This document shows positions 1 to 8,529 of a DNA stretch of 64,000 bases, piece by piece. Numbering within the stretch: the stretch's first letter is position 1; each line of letters opens with the position of its first letter. The DNA is from an uncultured Roseicyclus sp. (GTDB lineage: Bacteria > Pseudomonadota > Alphaproteobacteria > Rhodobacterales > Rhodobacteraceae). The stretch spans positions 248,001-312,000 of the forward strand of contig CANLLF010000003.1 of assembly GCA_947491935.1 (NCBI GenBank), written 5' to 3'. The notes beneath the pieces were generated by a model. It ran no database searches and was not told the origin of the DNA. It was given only the letters and a program-made list of their open reading frames with translations. The translations under genes and the position numbers were made by a program.

Positions 1-1
1 C

Positions 2-280
2 GACGGGCAGGCGACTTATCCGTCTGATGCCACCAAGGGGCAGCAAGAGGCGCTGCTAGCGCCCGCCTCGGGGATATTCCTGCCGGAGCCGGGCGTGGAT
101 TTCCTGACCATGATGAAGAAGGGCGACAAGATCGCCAGCATCATCAACATCTTCGGGGATGAGGTGGGTGAGCTTCATGCGCCTGCCGATGGCATGTTCT
201 TTGGCCTGCGGGCGTTGCCCAATGTGAACCGGGGCGATTGGTGCTGCTTTTTCAACAAGGTTGAGGGGCCGCGTGCGTAG
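2..280 (+). CDS. AstE/aspartoacylase-family deacylase, C-terminal fragment
   Basis: This is the 3' end of a gene whose start lies outside the window; 92 codons remain before the stop. The residues contain the typical C-terminal beta domain of succinylglutamate desuccinylase/aspartoacylase proteins (LLAPASGIFLPE near the start, then VGELHAPADGMFFGL), which caps the zinc site in that family. Members remove acyl groups from N-acyl amino acids or related amides in the cytoplasm. The zinc ligands (HxxE and a later His) would be upstream and cannot be checked. The gene ends 27 bases before the PuuE-like gene and probably belongs to the same transcript. The family assignment rests only on the C-terminal domain. 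Confidence 0.7.
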   Translation, partial: DGQATYPSDATKGQQEALLAPASGIFLPEPGVDFLTMMKKGDKIASIINIFGDEVGELHAPADGMFFGLRALPNVNRGDWCCFFNKVEGPRA

Positions 281-307
281 GCCCGGCACCATGCAAGGGC
301 CGCACCC

Positions 308-1219
308 ATGAACCGGCTGCGCGATCTTGCGGGTTACGGGGCCAATCCGCCTGATATCCGGTGGCCCAACGGTGCGGGTCTGGCCGTCAACTTCGTGCTG
401 AATGTCGAAGAAGGCTCCGAATATTCCGTTGGTGACGGGGACGGGCGCTCGGAATCCGCACTGAGTGAGGTGCGCGCCTCCCGCGTGCCGCAGGGCGCCC
501 GCGATCTGGCTGCGGAATCGATGTATGAATATGGCAGTCGCGTGGGGTTCTGGCGGATCCATGATCTGTTCCGGTCGCGCGACCTGCCGATGACGATCTT
601 CGCCAGTGCCCTTGCGCTGGAGCGCGCGCCCCAGATTGCTCAGGCCATTGCGAAGACGGATTGGGATATCTGCGCCCACGGATACCGCTGGGTGGAGCAT
701 TACCACCTTACCCCCGAAACCGAAGCGGAGCAGATTGCGCAGGCCTATGACAGCCTGACACAAACCATTGGTCGGGCACCGCGCGGCTGGTACTGCCGTT
801 ATTCCGCCTCCACCGCCACGCGTGGCCTGATCGTGGCCCATGGCGGCTTTGACTATGACAGTGACGCCTATAACGACGATCTGCCCTATTGGACCGAGGT
901 GGACCGCAACGCCCATCTGGTCGTGCCCTATACAATGGTCAACAACGACGCCAAGTTCCTGTCGGGCGATGTGTTTTCGGGGCGGGATTTCGGCGATTTC
1001 CTGATCGACGGGTTCGATGTTCTGGCCGCTGAGGCACAGACCAGAACGCGAATGATGTCCATCGGCCTGCATTCCCGCATCATCGGCCATCCGGGGCGGT
1101 TGGCCGGGCTGATCCGGTTCCTCGACCACATTGCCGGGCGGTCAGACGTCTGGATCTGCGGGCGTGATCAGATCGCGGACTTCTGGCGTGAGGCACAGCC
1201 GCCGGGGCGTGGCGGATGA
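308..1219 (+). CDS. PuuE-type allantoinase-like polysaccharide deacetylase family protein
   Basis: 303 residues, the normal length for cofactor-independent PuuE-type allantoinases, which use a NodB-like fold. Recognisable PuuE signatures are NFVLNVEEGSE near residue 29, where classical chitin deacetylases have their catalytic Asp-Asp motif, and the AHGYRWVEH block near residue 121, which corresponds to the GHGWRW block of PuuE. PuuE opens the hydantoin ring of allantoin to allantoate. The next gene is ureidoglycolate-lyase-like, which supports a ureide or cyclic-amide substrate. However, no uricase, allantoicase or HIU hydrolase is present here, so another cyclic amide is equally possible. 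The stop overlaps the start of the next gene by four bases. Confidence 0.8.
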   Translation: MNRLRDLAGYGANPPDIRWPNGAGLAVNFVLNVEEGSEYSVGDGDGRSESALSEVRASRVPQGARDLAAESMYEYGSRVGFWRIHDLFRSRDLPMTIFASALALERAPQIAQAIAKTDWDICAHGYRWVEHYHLTPETEAEQIAQAYDSLTQTIGRAPRGWYCRYSASTATRGLIVAHGGFDYDSDAYNDDLPYWTEVDRNAHLVVPYTMVNNDAKFLSGDVFSGRDFGDFLIDGFDVLAAEAQTRTRMMSIGLHSRIIGHPGRLAGLIRFLDHIAGRSDVWICGRDQIADFWREAQPPGRGG

Positions 1220-1728
1220 CGGGCCTGTCCGTCGCCCTTCAAGCGCCGGATCCAAAGGCGTTTGCGCCTTACGGCCAGTTGGTCATGCCCCCCGATGCGC
1301 CGGGAACACGCCGGTTTTTCAGCGACGCGCTTCAGGCAAGGAACGAGGCCAGCGCGCCGGTCCTGCATGTGAACCACGTGAACCCGCAAAACCTCCCACT
1401 CAAGGTGACCGGGATCGAGCGGCACCCCCATGCGGCCCAGTGTTTCTTTCCCATTGATGTCGCGCGGTATGCGGTGATGGTGATGCCCTCGGACGCGGCG
1501 GGGGACCCGATGCTGGATCAGGCGCTCGGCTTCCTGATGCCGGGCACGATGGGCGTCATCTTCCATCCCGGCATCTGGCATCTGGGGGCCACGGTGTTCG
1601 ACCGGCCCGGCCATTTCACCGTTCTGATGTGGCGCGGCGGACCGGTGCAGGACGATGAATTTCGCACAATTGCACCTTTGACCTTGCATGATCCGACCAA
1701 CACAGGGGCCGGGGCGGCACTGCCATGA
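1216..1728 (+). CDS. ureidoglycolate lyase (AllA)-like protein
   Basis: 170 residues, matching the size of AllA-type ureidoglycolate lyases, which release urea from ureidoglycolate to give glyoxylate. The family's cupin-like core is visible: FAPYGQLV near the N-terminus, the central GIERHPHAAQCFFP block (the family usually has ERH..t.QaF.P) and HPGIWHLGA, the conserved His-rich strand near residue 120. It starts in an ATGA overlap with the upstream PuuE-like gene and ends in another ATGA overlap with the epimerase gene, so translational coupling is likely. Together with PuuE it suggests a ureide-type step, but the sugar-oxidoreductase neighbours are not part of classical purine degradation, so the true substrate may differ. 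Confidence 0.78.
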   Translation: MTGLSVALQAPDPKAFAPYGQLVMPPDAPGTRRFFSDALQARNEASAPVLHVNHVNPQNLPLKVTGIERHPHAAQCFFPIDVARYAVMVMPSDAAGDPMLDQALGFLMPGTMGVIFHPGIWHLGATVFDRPGHFTVLMWRGGPVQDDEFRTIAPLTLHDPTNTGAGAALP

Positions 1729-2660
1729 GCGACGGGTCCATCCTCATCACCGGCGCGGGCGGCTTTGTTTGTTCCGAAATCGCCGTGGCCCTGCGTGACG
1801 CGGGCCACCGGGTCGTTGCATTGGATCAGCAGTTTGATGGGCCCACCCGGGCGCGGCTGGCCGGCATCCGCCTTGTTGAAGGCAAGCTGGAAACCTCGAT
1901 GGCCGACGCCAACCTTGGCGCGCCCTCTGCCGTCATTCATGGCGCCGCGATCACAGCCTCGCCGGACCGCCTTGGGCTGACGCGCGCCGAGCATATCCGA
2001 CGCAATGTCGAGATGCTGACGGCAACACTGGCCTTTGCGCGGAACACTGGCGCGGCGCGGCTCCTGTTCCTTAGCTCGATGGGCGTCTTCAACGCGGATG
2101 ACGCACCGGCGCCAGATGGGCGGTTCACCGAAGCGACAATCCCATCGGCCACCTGCGCCTATTGCGTGGCGAAACAGGTGGGGGAGACCCTGACAAAAGC
2201 CGCGGCAGAACCAGGTTTTGCCACGCTGTCCCTACGCCTCGGCAACATCATCGGGCCCCACGAGGCCGTGCGCGAGACGCGGCAGGTTCTGTGCCTGATC
2301 TCTCGAATGATGGCGGAGGCGCGCTCCGATGGCGTGATCCATGTCCGGACGCCGGATGCGGCGCGCGAATGGTCGTGGTTGCCGGATCTGGCCGGAGGGA
2401 TCGTTTCGCTTCTTCCGACCATCCAACCAACCGGCCCTCGTGTTCTGCATGCGGGGTCGCCGCCGATCATCACCGACCTTGTCTTGGCCCGGGCCGTGGC
2501 GGAGCGCATCTCCGGCACAACCCTCCGCCTTGCGCCACCGCCCCATTCGCCCATCCGCCCCCCCATGGCCAGCGACCACGCGAGCGCGATGGGTGCGATC
2601 AATTGGACCCGGCCGGAGGCGATCCTCGATGCATCGATCCCGGTGGAGGTCACGTCATGA
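1725..2660 (+). CDS. NAD-dependent epimerase/dehydratase family protein
   Basis: 311 residues of an extended short-chain dehydrogenase. The N-terminal nucleotide-binding loop ITGAGGFVCSEIA is clear, with a Cys where the family usually has Gly or Ser. A later SSMGVF strand and the catalytic YCVAK (YxxxK) motif near residue 145 are also visible. Such proteins epimerise, reduce or dehydrate nucleotide-activated or free sugars and sugar acids using bound NAD. The gene overlaps both neighbours by four bases (ATGA) within a plus-strand operon. Its place next to two Gfo/Idh/MocA dehydrogenases suggests several oxidation/reduction steps on one sugar-like compound. The exact substrate cannot be read from sequence. 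Confidence 0.8.
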   Translation: MSDGSILITGAGGFVCSEIAVALRDAGHRVVALDQQFDGPTRARLAGIRLVEGKLETSMADANLGAPSAVIHGAAITASPDRLGLTRAEHIRRNVEMLTATLAFARNTGAARLLFLSSMGVFNADDAPAPDGRFTEATIPSATCAYCVAKQVGETLTKAAAEPGFATLSLRLGNIIGPHEAVRETRQVLCLISRMMAEARSDGVIHVRTPDAAREWSWLPDLAGGIVSLLPTIQPTGPRVLHAGSPPIITDLVLARAVAERISGTTLRLAPPPHSPIRPPMASDHASAMGAINWTRPEAILDASIPVEVTS

Positions 2661-3676
2661 CGGCCCTGCGCCTGATCATCGTGGGCCTCGGCGCCCGCGC
2701 GCGGACGTGGATCGAGGTGGTGAACGCCAATCCCGACGTTCAAATCGTGGCGCTCTGCGATCCCGATCCCAAAGCGCGCGCTGCCGCGCTCGAGCGGTTT
2801 CCCAAACTCTCCATCGGCGAGAGCCTGGCAGATGTCGTGGGCGCGGATGCCGACGCCGTCCTCCTTGCGACACCGCCGGGCGGGCGAGAGGCGCAGATCG
2901 AGACGGCGTGCCAAGCAGGCCTTGCGATCCTGGCGGAAAAGCCGCTGTCGGATAACGTCGCCACCGCCACCCGTTTCGTGGAGATGGCCGAAGATGCGGG
3001 CGTGCATCTGATCGTCGGTCTCAATTTTCGCTACCTGGGTGTGACATGCGCCATGCGTGACCTGCTCGACCAAGGCGCCATCGGCACCGCCGAATTCGGA
3101 CGCTTCATCTATGAGCGCTGGCGCGACGGCACGCAGGACTGGCTGAATTCCTACCCGTTGACGATGGATCACCCGATGTTGTGGGAACAATCGATCCACC
3201 ATTTCGACCTGATGCGTCATGTCTACCGGGCGGAGCCGCGTCACATCCAGGCCCATACGTTCAACCCAAGTTGGACGATGTATGCGGGCGACACCAACGT
3301 CTCCGCCCTGATCGCGTTCGAGGGCGGGATGAGCGTGACCTATCAGGGCACGTGGCAGGCGGGCCATGAACCGATGAACTTCAACTGGCGCACCGATGGG
3401 TCCGAAGGGATCGTGGTGCAGCGCGCCATGTTCGGCGATCTGGCCTGGGCCAAACGGATGGAACCGGAATTGACGCCGGTTTCCTTGCCCGACCATGTGC
3501 CATGGATCACCGATGCCGCGGCGCTCCTGCGCAGCTTCGTCGCCACGTGCAAGGGCACCGCGCCACCTGAATGCACCGGGCGTGACCACCTGCAATCGCT
3601 TTACATGCTGGAGGCCTGCATCCTGGCCTCCGCCCGCCGCGCGACCGTCGAGATTCACGAAGTGCGCCAGCTTTAA
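2657..3676 (+). CDS. Gfo/Idh/MocA family oxidoreductase (first copy)
   Basis: 339 residues from the ATG overlapping the previous stop (ATGA). The N-terminus carries the Rossmann loop IIVGLGARARTW, a variant of GxGxxG, and the family's EKPLS motif near residue 95, whose Lys contacts substrate and NAD(P). The remainder fits the C-terminal alpha/beta substrate domain. Family members oxidise or reduce cyclitols, sugar acids and pseudo-sugars. The frame is also open well upstream inside the preceding gene, but homology begins only at 2657, so the shorter start was chosen. It is followed after 17 bases by a second, clearly divergent member of the same family, so the two probably act on successive intermediates. 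Confidence 0.83.
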   Translation: MTALRLIIVGLGARARTWIEVVNANPDVQIVALCDPDPKARAAALERFPKLSIGESLADVVGADADAVLLATPPGGREAQIETACQAGLAILAEKPLSDNVATATRFVEMAEDAGVHLIVGLNFRYLGVTCAMRDLLDQGAIGTAEFGRFIYERWRDGTQDWLNSYPLTMDHPMLWEQSIHHFDLMRHVYRAEPRHIQAHTFNPSWTMYAGDTNVSALIAFEGGMSVTYQGTWQAGHEPMNFNWRTDGSEGIVVQRAMFGDLAWAKRMEPELTPVSLPDHVPWITDAAALLRSFVATCKGTAPPECTGRDHLQSLYMLEACILASARRATVEIHEVRQL

Positions 3677-3693
3677 TCCGTGAAGGAGACCCT

Positions 3694-4776
3694 ATGATCA
3701 ATGTCGGTATTATCGGTGCAAGCTTTGCGCGCGATGCGTATCTTCCCGCCTTCGCCCATATTCCGGGCGCCAAGGTTGTCGCCCTGGCGTCTGGCCGATT
3801 GGAAAGCGCGCAAGCCGCGGCGGAGCCTTACGGGATCACGGCCGTCTACGACGACTGGGAAAAGATGCTGGAAGATCATCGACTTGATCTTGTTTGCATC
3901 GCGACGCCCACCGTGATGCACGCACCGATGACGCTGGCCGCCATTGCCCACGGTGCGCATGTGCTGTGCGAGAAGCCCACGGCAATGAATGCCGGGGAAG
4001 CGCGCCAGATGCTGGACGCCGCGCGCAAGGCCAACCGGCTGCACATGATCGACCACGAATTGCGCTTCAACCCGACCCGCGCACGCACTGCGGAGCTGAT
4101 CCACGGCGGGGAATTGGGTGAGATCCGGCATGTCAACATCACCAATATCGGCGCGTCCTGGGCCGATCCGGCGTCGCGCCCCAAGGGTGATTGGTGGTCG
4201 GATGCGTCCATGGGCGGTGGGCGGCTGGGGGCCAATGGTTCGCATCAGGTCGACATGCTGCGCTGGTGGTTAGGGGAACCAGCCTCCGTCATCGGGCAGG
4301 CCCTGACAATCGTGCCGGACCGGGTGTGTAAGAATACCGGCGAGGCGTGGACGGCGACCGCAGATGATCTGTCGCACTTGACGCTTGAGATGCAATCCGG
4401 CGCCTTGGCACAGGTTTTCATGAGTGGCGTGGCGGCGGCCAATATGGGCAACGAGACACAAGTGTTCGGGACCAAGGGCACGATCACGCTAAGCAATTCG
4501 GACGAGAAACTCTACTTCGCCAAGGCAGGCGAAAGTTTCAAGGATATCAGCGTGGAAGACCCGAACGCGTCCCTGGAGGGGCTGAACAAGGGGATCTGGA
4601 ATGTCTCCGTCACGGCCGCGCTGCAGGAGCTTTGCGCAGCTATCACAGAGGATCGTGGATTGCGCCACGGGGCGAGTTTCGTCGACGGGCTGCGCAATCA
4701 GATGGTTCTCGATGCCGTGATCGCGTCGACCGCCAGCCGCAAATGGGAAGATCTCGACATGTCAGGCGCGGTCTGA
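3694..4776 (+). CDS. Gfo/Idh/MocA family oxidoreductase (second copy)
   Basis: 360 residues. A strong ribosome-binding site (AAGGAGA at about 3683) lies just upstream of the ATG. The N-terminal GIIGASFARDAYLPAF dinucleotide loop and the CEKPTAMN motif (the family EKP) near residue 93 identify an NAD(P)-dependent sugar or cyclitol dehydrogenase. The C-terminal half contains the substrate-domain stretch DWWSDASMGGGRLGANGSHQ (about residues 168-187), with the conserved DxxxH pattern. Its stop overlaps the following SDR start (TGATG). Sequence similarity to the first copy appears low outside the motifs, which argues for a different substrate or step rather than a recent duplication. Confidence 0.84.
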   Translation: MINVGIIGASFARDAYLPAFAHIPGAKVVALASGRLESAQAAAEPYGITAVYDDWEKMLEDHRLDLVCIATPTVMHAPMTLAAIAHGAHVLCEKPTAMNAGEARQMLDAARKANRLHMIDHELRFNPTRARTAELIHGGELGEIRHVNITNIGASWADPASRPKGDWWSDASMGGGRLGANGSHQVDMLRWWLGEPASVIGQALTIVPDRVCKNTGEAWTATADDLSHLTLEMQSGALAQVFMSGVAAANMGNETQVFGTKGTITLSNSDEKLYFAKAGESFKDISVEDPNASLEGLNKGIWNVSVTAALQELCAAITEDRGLRHGASFVDGLRNQMVLDAVIASTASRKWEDLDMSGAV

Positions 4777-5486
4777 TGCCCGCGCTGGCCGACCAACGGG
4801 TGCTGATCACCGGTGCGGGGCAGGGCCTTGGCGCGGCCATCGCGCAGGTCTTTGCAGGGCAGGGGGCGGAACTGATCCTGATGGATGTGGATGGTGCCGG
4901 TTTGGCCGCAGTAAACAATCAGATCGGCGGTGGGGCCACAATAATCACCGGGGATCTGGCCAATGCCGGGGCCACGGCAGAGGCCATCGCCAAAATCCCC
5001 GGCCCGGTCGATACCGTCATCCACAATGCCGCCATCTTGCGCCCCGAACCTTTGGAAGACGTCAGCCTGGAAACCTTCCGGGCCACCCTGGATGTCGGCA
5101 TTCAGGCCGCTTTCCAACTGAGCCAGGCCGTCTGGCCCGCGATGAAAGCCCAGGGCGGCGCGCTGATTTTCGTCTCGTCGCAATCCGGCATCAAAGGGTT
5201 TGTGGACGAGACCGCCTATTGCGCCGCCAAACACGCGCTTGAAGGGTTCTCCAAATGCCTCGCCATGGAGGGCGAGCCGCACGGCATCCTGTCTTGCACG
5301 ATCACGCCAGGCAAGGCGATGCACACGCCGATGTCCGAGGCGAACTACCCGCCGGAATTGAAAGCGGAATGGATCGACCCGGCGCGTCTGGCCCCCGCCT
5401 TCGCCCATATCGCCACCACCCGCGATATGGCGCTGAGCGGTGAACGCCTGAACGCGTGGGATTTGTCGCAGGAGCATCCGCTATGA
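4776..5486 (+). CDS. classical SDR family oxidoreductase
   Basis: 236 residues from an ATG that shares its A with the previous stop. The cofactor loop ITGAGQGLGAAIA (TGxxxGxG), the HNAAIL strand (NAG-like) and the catalytic Ser and YCAAK (YxxxK) near residue 148 are all in place. Classical SDRs are cytoplasmic NAD(P)-dependent alcohol or ketone oxidoreductases. The gene sits between the sugar dehydrogenases and a peptidase and ends in an ATGA overlap with the M20 gene, so the product is very likely co-translated in the same pathway. The substrate is not predictable. Confidence 0.84.
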   Translation: MPALADQRVLITGAGQGLGAAIAQVFAGQGAELILMDVDGAGLAAVNNQIGGGATIITGDLANAGATAEAIAKIPGPVDTVIHNAAILRPEPLEDVSLETFRATLDVGIQAAFQLSQAVWPAMKAQGGALIFVSSQSGIKGFVDETAYCAAKHALEGFSKCLAMEGEPHGILSCTITPGKAMHTPMSEANYPPELKAEWIDPARLAPAFAHIATTRDMALSGERLNAWDLSQEHPL

Positions 5487-6835
5487 AAAACATCTACGCC
5501 TATATCGACGCCTATGCCGATGAATTTGTGAAGGATTTGCAGGCATTTGTGCAGCAACCGTCCGTTTCCGCCCAGGATATCGGGTTGCGAGATTGTGCGG
5601 AGCTGATCCGCGATATGATGCGTCGCGATGGCTTGCCAGCGGAGTTCCATGAACTCGAGGCAGGCCCGCCGGTGGTCTACGGCGAAATCCCATCGTCATC
5701 ACCCAAAACGCTGCTGTGTTACTCCCATTACGACGTCCAGCCACCCGAACCCATCGAGGCGTGGAGTCACGGCGGCCCATGGTCGGGCGCTGTGGTGGAT
5801 GGCGTGCTTTATGGACGTGGAGCCACTGACAACAAATCAGGCGTTCTGGCGTTCAACAAGGCCGCCAAGGCGTTTCTGGCGGTGCGGGGTGAGGTGCCGG
5901 TCGGCCTGAAACTTCTTATAGAAGGAGAGGAGGAAATAGGATCCCCGAACCTCGGGCCTTGGGCAAAGAAAAACGCCAAGATGCTGGAGGCGGATGGGAT
6001 GCATTGCCTCGATGGCAGTCTGGAGATTGGAGTGGAGGTGCCGGACGTCTCCCTCGGGTTGAAATCCGTACTTTTCGTGGAGTTGATCGCGCGCGGGCCG
6101 CGGACAGACGTGCATTCCCTGAACGCGCCTTTGGTGCCGAACCCGGTCTGGGATCTGGTCCATGCGCTGGCCACGATCATGGATCGTGACAAGAACATCC
6201 TGATCCCCGATTGGGCCGAGGGGCTCTATGAGCCCAACGAAGAAGACATCGGGTATCTGGAGGATAAGGCCGCGCGGATCGATTTCGATATGCTCAAGGA
6301 GGAGATGGGTGTCGATGAATTCGCGCTCGGGCGCGACGGCGTTGAGGCGTTGAAAGCGCGCACCTATGAACCAACGGCGAATATCCAAGGGATTACAGGG
6401 GGCTATACCGGGCTCGGCACCAAAACCATTGTGCCTGCCGAAGCGCGCGTGCGGATGGATTTCCGCCTAATCCCCAACATCTCGCCAGCGAAAGCCATGG
6501 CCAAGCTGAAGGCGCATCTGAAGGATCAAGGCTTCGACAATATCGAAGTCAAAGGCGAGCCGCGCGTGGAGGAGCCCTACAAGATCTCAGCCCGCGAAGA
6601 CATCAGCCAATCTATCATCGCCGCCGCCCACGAAGTCTATGGCGAGCCGCCCATCGTCAATGGCGTCTCGGCCGAAGGCGCGATCCTGAAACATGTCTGG
6701 ATCCCCTGCGTGCTGACCGGCTTTGCCAATCCCGGCTGCAACCTGCATGCGCCAGACGAGAACATCCATGTCGACAAATACATCCTCGGCATCAAATACG
6801 CCGCCGCCATCATGGAGCACTTTGGCCGCAGCTAA
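5483..6835 (+). CDS. M20 family dipeptidase/amidohydrolase
   Basis: 450 residues starting in an ATGA overlap. Metal-binding and catalytic landmarks of M20 metallopeptidases are present: HYDVQPP (His ligand plus Asp) near residue 80, GATDNKSG (bridging Asp) near residue 113 and EGEEEIGS (catalytic Glu plus ligand Glu) near residue 147. A dimerisation domain follows, then a C-terminal His near NLHAPDE. The length and motifs resemble the carnosinase/DUG1-like branch that hydrolyses dipeptides and N-acyl amino acids in the cytoplasm. With the adjacent M14 carboxypeptidase and the AstE-like protein, it implies that the pathway substrate contains amide-linked amino acids. Confidence 0.86.
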   Translation: MKNIYAYIDAYADEFVKDLQAFVQQPSVSAQDIGLRDCAELIRDMMRRDGLPAEFHELEAGPPVVYGEIPSSSPKTLLCYSHYDVQPPEPIEAWSHGGPWSGAVVDGVLYGRGATDNKSGVLAFNKAAKAFLAVRGEVPVGLKLLIEGEEEIGSPNLGPWAKKNAKMLEADGMHCLDGSLEIGVEVPDVSLGLKSVLFVELIARGPRTDVHSLNAPLVPNPVWDLVHALATIMDRDKNILIPDWAEGLYEPNEEDIGYLEDKAARIDFDMLKEEMGVDEFALGRDGVEALKARTYEPTANIQGITGGYTGLGTKTIVPAEARVRMDFRLIPNISPAKAMAKLKAHLKDQGFDNIEVKGEPRVEEPYKISAREDISQSIIAAAHEVYGEPPIVNGVSAEGAILKHVWIPCVLTGFANPGCNLHAPDENIHVDKYILGIKYAAAIMEHFGRS

Positions 6836-6856
6836 AGGCCCGAAAGGACACGGAAC

Positions 6857-8527
6857 ATGACCGTTAATATCGCGTTCGACACCTATTACACCTATGATGA
6901 GATGACCGCGCATCTGCAGGCGCTGGCGGAGGCCTACCCGAAGCTTTGCAAGCTGACCTCCATCGCCAAAAGCTTTCGGGACCGTGACGTCTGGTTCATG
7001 ACGATCACCAACCCCGACACCGGTCCGGCGCTGGAAAAGCCCGGCTTCTACATCGACGCGCAGATCCACGCGGAGGAGCACGCGACATCGGCCACCGCGC
7101 TTTACGCCTGTTGGTATCTGCTGACGAAGTACGGGACGGATGAGGAGGTGACGCGGCTGGTCGACGGGCAGGTGTTCTACATCATTCCGCGCATCAATCC
7201 CGATGGGGCCGAATACGCGATGACGGCACCCTACCATCCGTGGTGCGGCAATGGCCGTTTCCTGCCGGATGAGGATCGGATCGAGGGGCTGATCCCGCAG
7301 GACATCACTGGCGACGGTTACATCGTGCAGATGCGGGTGCCCGACAGTAAGGGCGAGTGGAAGAAGGATGCGGAAAACCCGGACATCATGGTGCAGCGCG
7401 AGCCGGGGGAAGAGGGTGGCGAGTATTTCCGTCTCTACCCCGAAGGCATGATCCGCAACTACGACGGCGTGCATGTCCATATCGAGATGCAGGAAGACGG
7501 GAACATGAACCGCAACTTCCCGACGAACTGGACACCGCAGGAGTATGGCGCGGGCGACTACCCGTTTTCCGAGCCGGAAACGGCGGGGATGCGGGATGTG
7601 ATCCTCGGCCATCCCAATATCACCGGCATGTGCGCCTATCACACCCATGGCGGCATTATCCTGCGCCCATCGATGCTGGAGCCGGACAGTACGATGAGTC
7701 CACCGGATCTGTCGCTCTATAAGGCATTGGGGGAAGTGGGGGAGCGTTTAACCGGATATCCCACAATTTCGGTTTATGAGGATTTCACGCCCGACAAGTC
7801 GAAGGCGCGCCACGGCTCGCTCACCGATTGGACCTATGAGGAGATGGGCATCATCTCCTTTGCGACCGAGCTGTGGGATCTGGAACGCACCGCCGGGGTG
7901 CCGAAGGAAGGTTACTACAACCTCGGGCCGCGCGATGCGGCGACGCAGCGGCTGGTGCACAATTGGGTGGTGGAAAATGTTGGCGAGCACGGCTTCCGCC
8001 CCTGGACCGCCTTCGATCACCCGCAGCTTGGGCCGGTGGAGGTGGGCGGGATGGTTTACATCTGGTCCTACCGCAATCCGCCCGGAAATCTGTTGGAGGA
8101 GATCTGCCACAACAACGTGTTGTTCAACCTGCGCCATGCTGCGGCGGCGCCCCGGATTGCCTTGGATAGCCTTGAGGTTGAGGCGCTTGGCGCGGATCTG
8201 CACCGGGTCACGGCGGTGGTGTCGAACCATGGCTATCTACCCACCAACCTATCGGATGTCGCGGTGAAGAACGGTGTCGCGAAGCCCGTGACCGTTGAGC
8301 TGGAGTGCGAGGGGGCCGAGTTGGTGATGAACCCGGGCGATGTGACGCTCGGCAACCTCGCCGGCCGCAACGAGCGGCGCTACGCCTATTCCAATTGGGG
8401 GCAGCAATGGTCCCCCGTCACCAAGAAGGTGGAATGGCTGGTGAAGGCAAGCGGCGCGGGCGCGTCGGTGCGCGTGACGGCGGCGTCCGAAAAGGGCGGG
8501 ACGGATCGGAAATCCGCGTCGTTGTAG
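6857..8527 (+). CDS. M14 family zinc carboxypeptidase
   Basis: 556 residues, longer than the ~300-residue catalytic unit because of a C-terminal beta-rich extension from about residue 400. The zinc motif HAEEHATS (HxxE) lies near residue 75. A later YHTHGG supplies the third ligand and FATELWD fits the catalytic Glu. M14 enzymes remove C-terminal amino acids or cleave gamma-D-Glu amides. No signal peptide is seen (the protein begins MTVNIAFDTYYT), so action is probably cytoplasmic on imported material. It is the last gene of the plus-strand run, 21 bases after the M20 gene, and converges with the minus-strand amidohydrolase after two bases. Confidence 0.84.
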   Translation: MTVNIAFDTYYTYDEMTAHLQALAEAYPKLCKLTSIAKSFRDRDVWFMTITNPDTGPALEKPGFYIDAQIHAEEHATSATALYACWYLLTKYGTDEEVTRLVDGQVFYIIPRINPDGAEYAMTAPYHPWCGNGRFLPDEDRIEGLIPQDITGDGYIVQMRVPDSKGEWKKDAENPDIMVQREPGEEGGEYFRLYPEGMIRNYDGVHVHIEMQEDGNMNRNFPTNWTPQEYGAGDYPFSEPETAGMRDVILGHPNITGMCAYHTHGGIILRPSMLEPDSTMSPPDLSLYKALGEVGERLTGYPTISVYEDFTPDKSKARHGSLTDWTYEEMGIISFATELWDLERTAGVPKEGYYNLGPRDAATQRLVHNWVVENVGEHGFRPWTAFDHPQLGPVEVGGMVYIWSYRNPPGNLLEEICHNNVLFNLRHAAAAPRIALDSLEVEALGADLHRVTAVVSNHGYLPTNLSDVAVKNGVAKPVTVELECEGAELVMNPGDVTLGNLAGRNERRYAYSNWGQQWSPVTKKVEWLVKASGAGASVRVTAASEKGGTDRKSASL

Positions 8528-8529
8528 GA

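Noticed and set aside
308-1728. Complete purine (allantoin) degradation operon
   Set aside because: Only PuuE-like and AllA-like genes are present; uricase, HIU hydrolase, OHCU decarboxylase and allantoicase are not in the window.
2159-3658. 499-codon open frame on the minus strand opposite the epimerase and first Gfo/Idh gene
   Set aside because: It has no recognisable motif, is rich in Arg/His/Gly as expected from the complement of GC-rich genes, and lies fully over two well-supported plus-strand genes.
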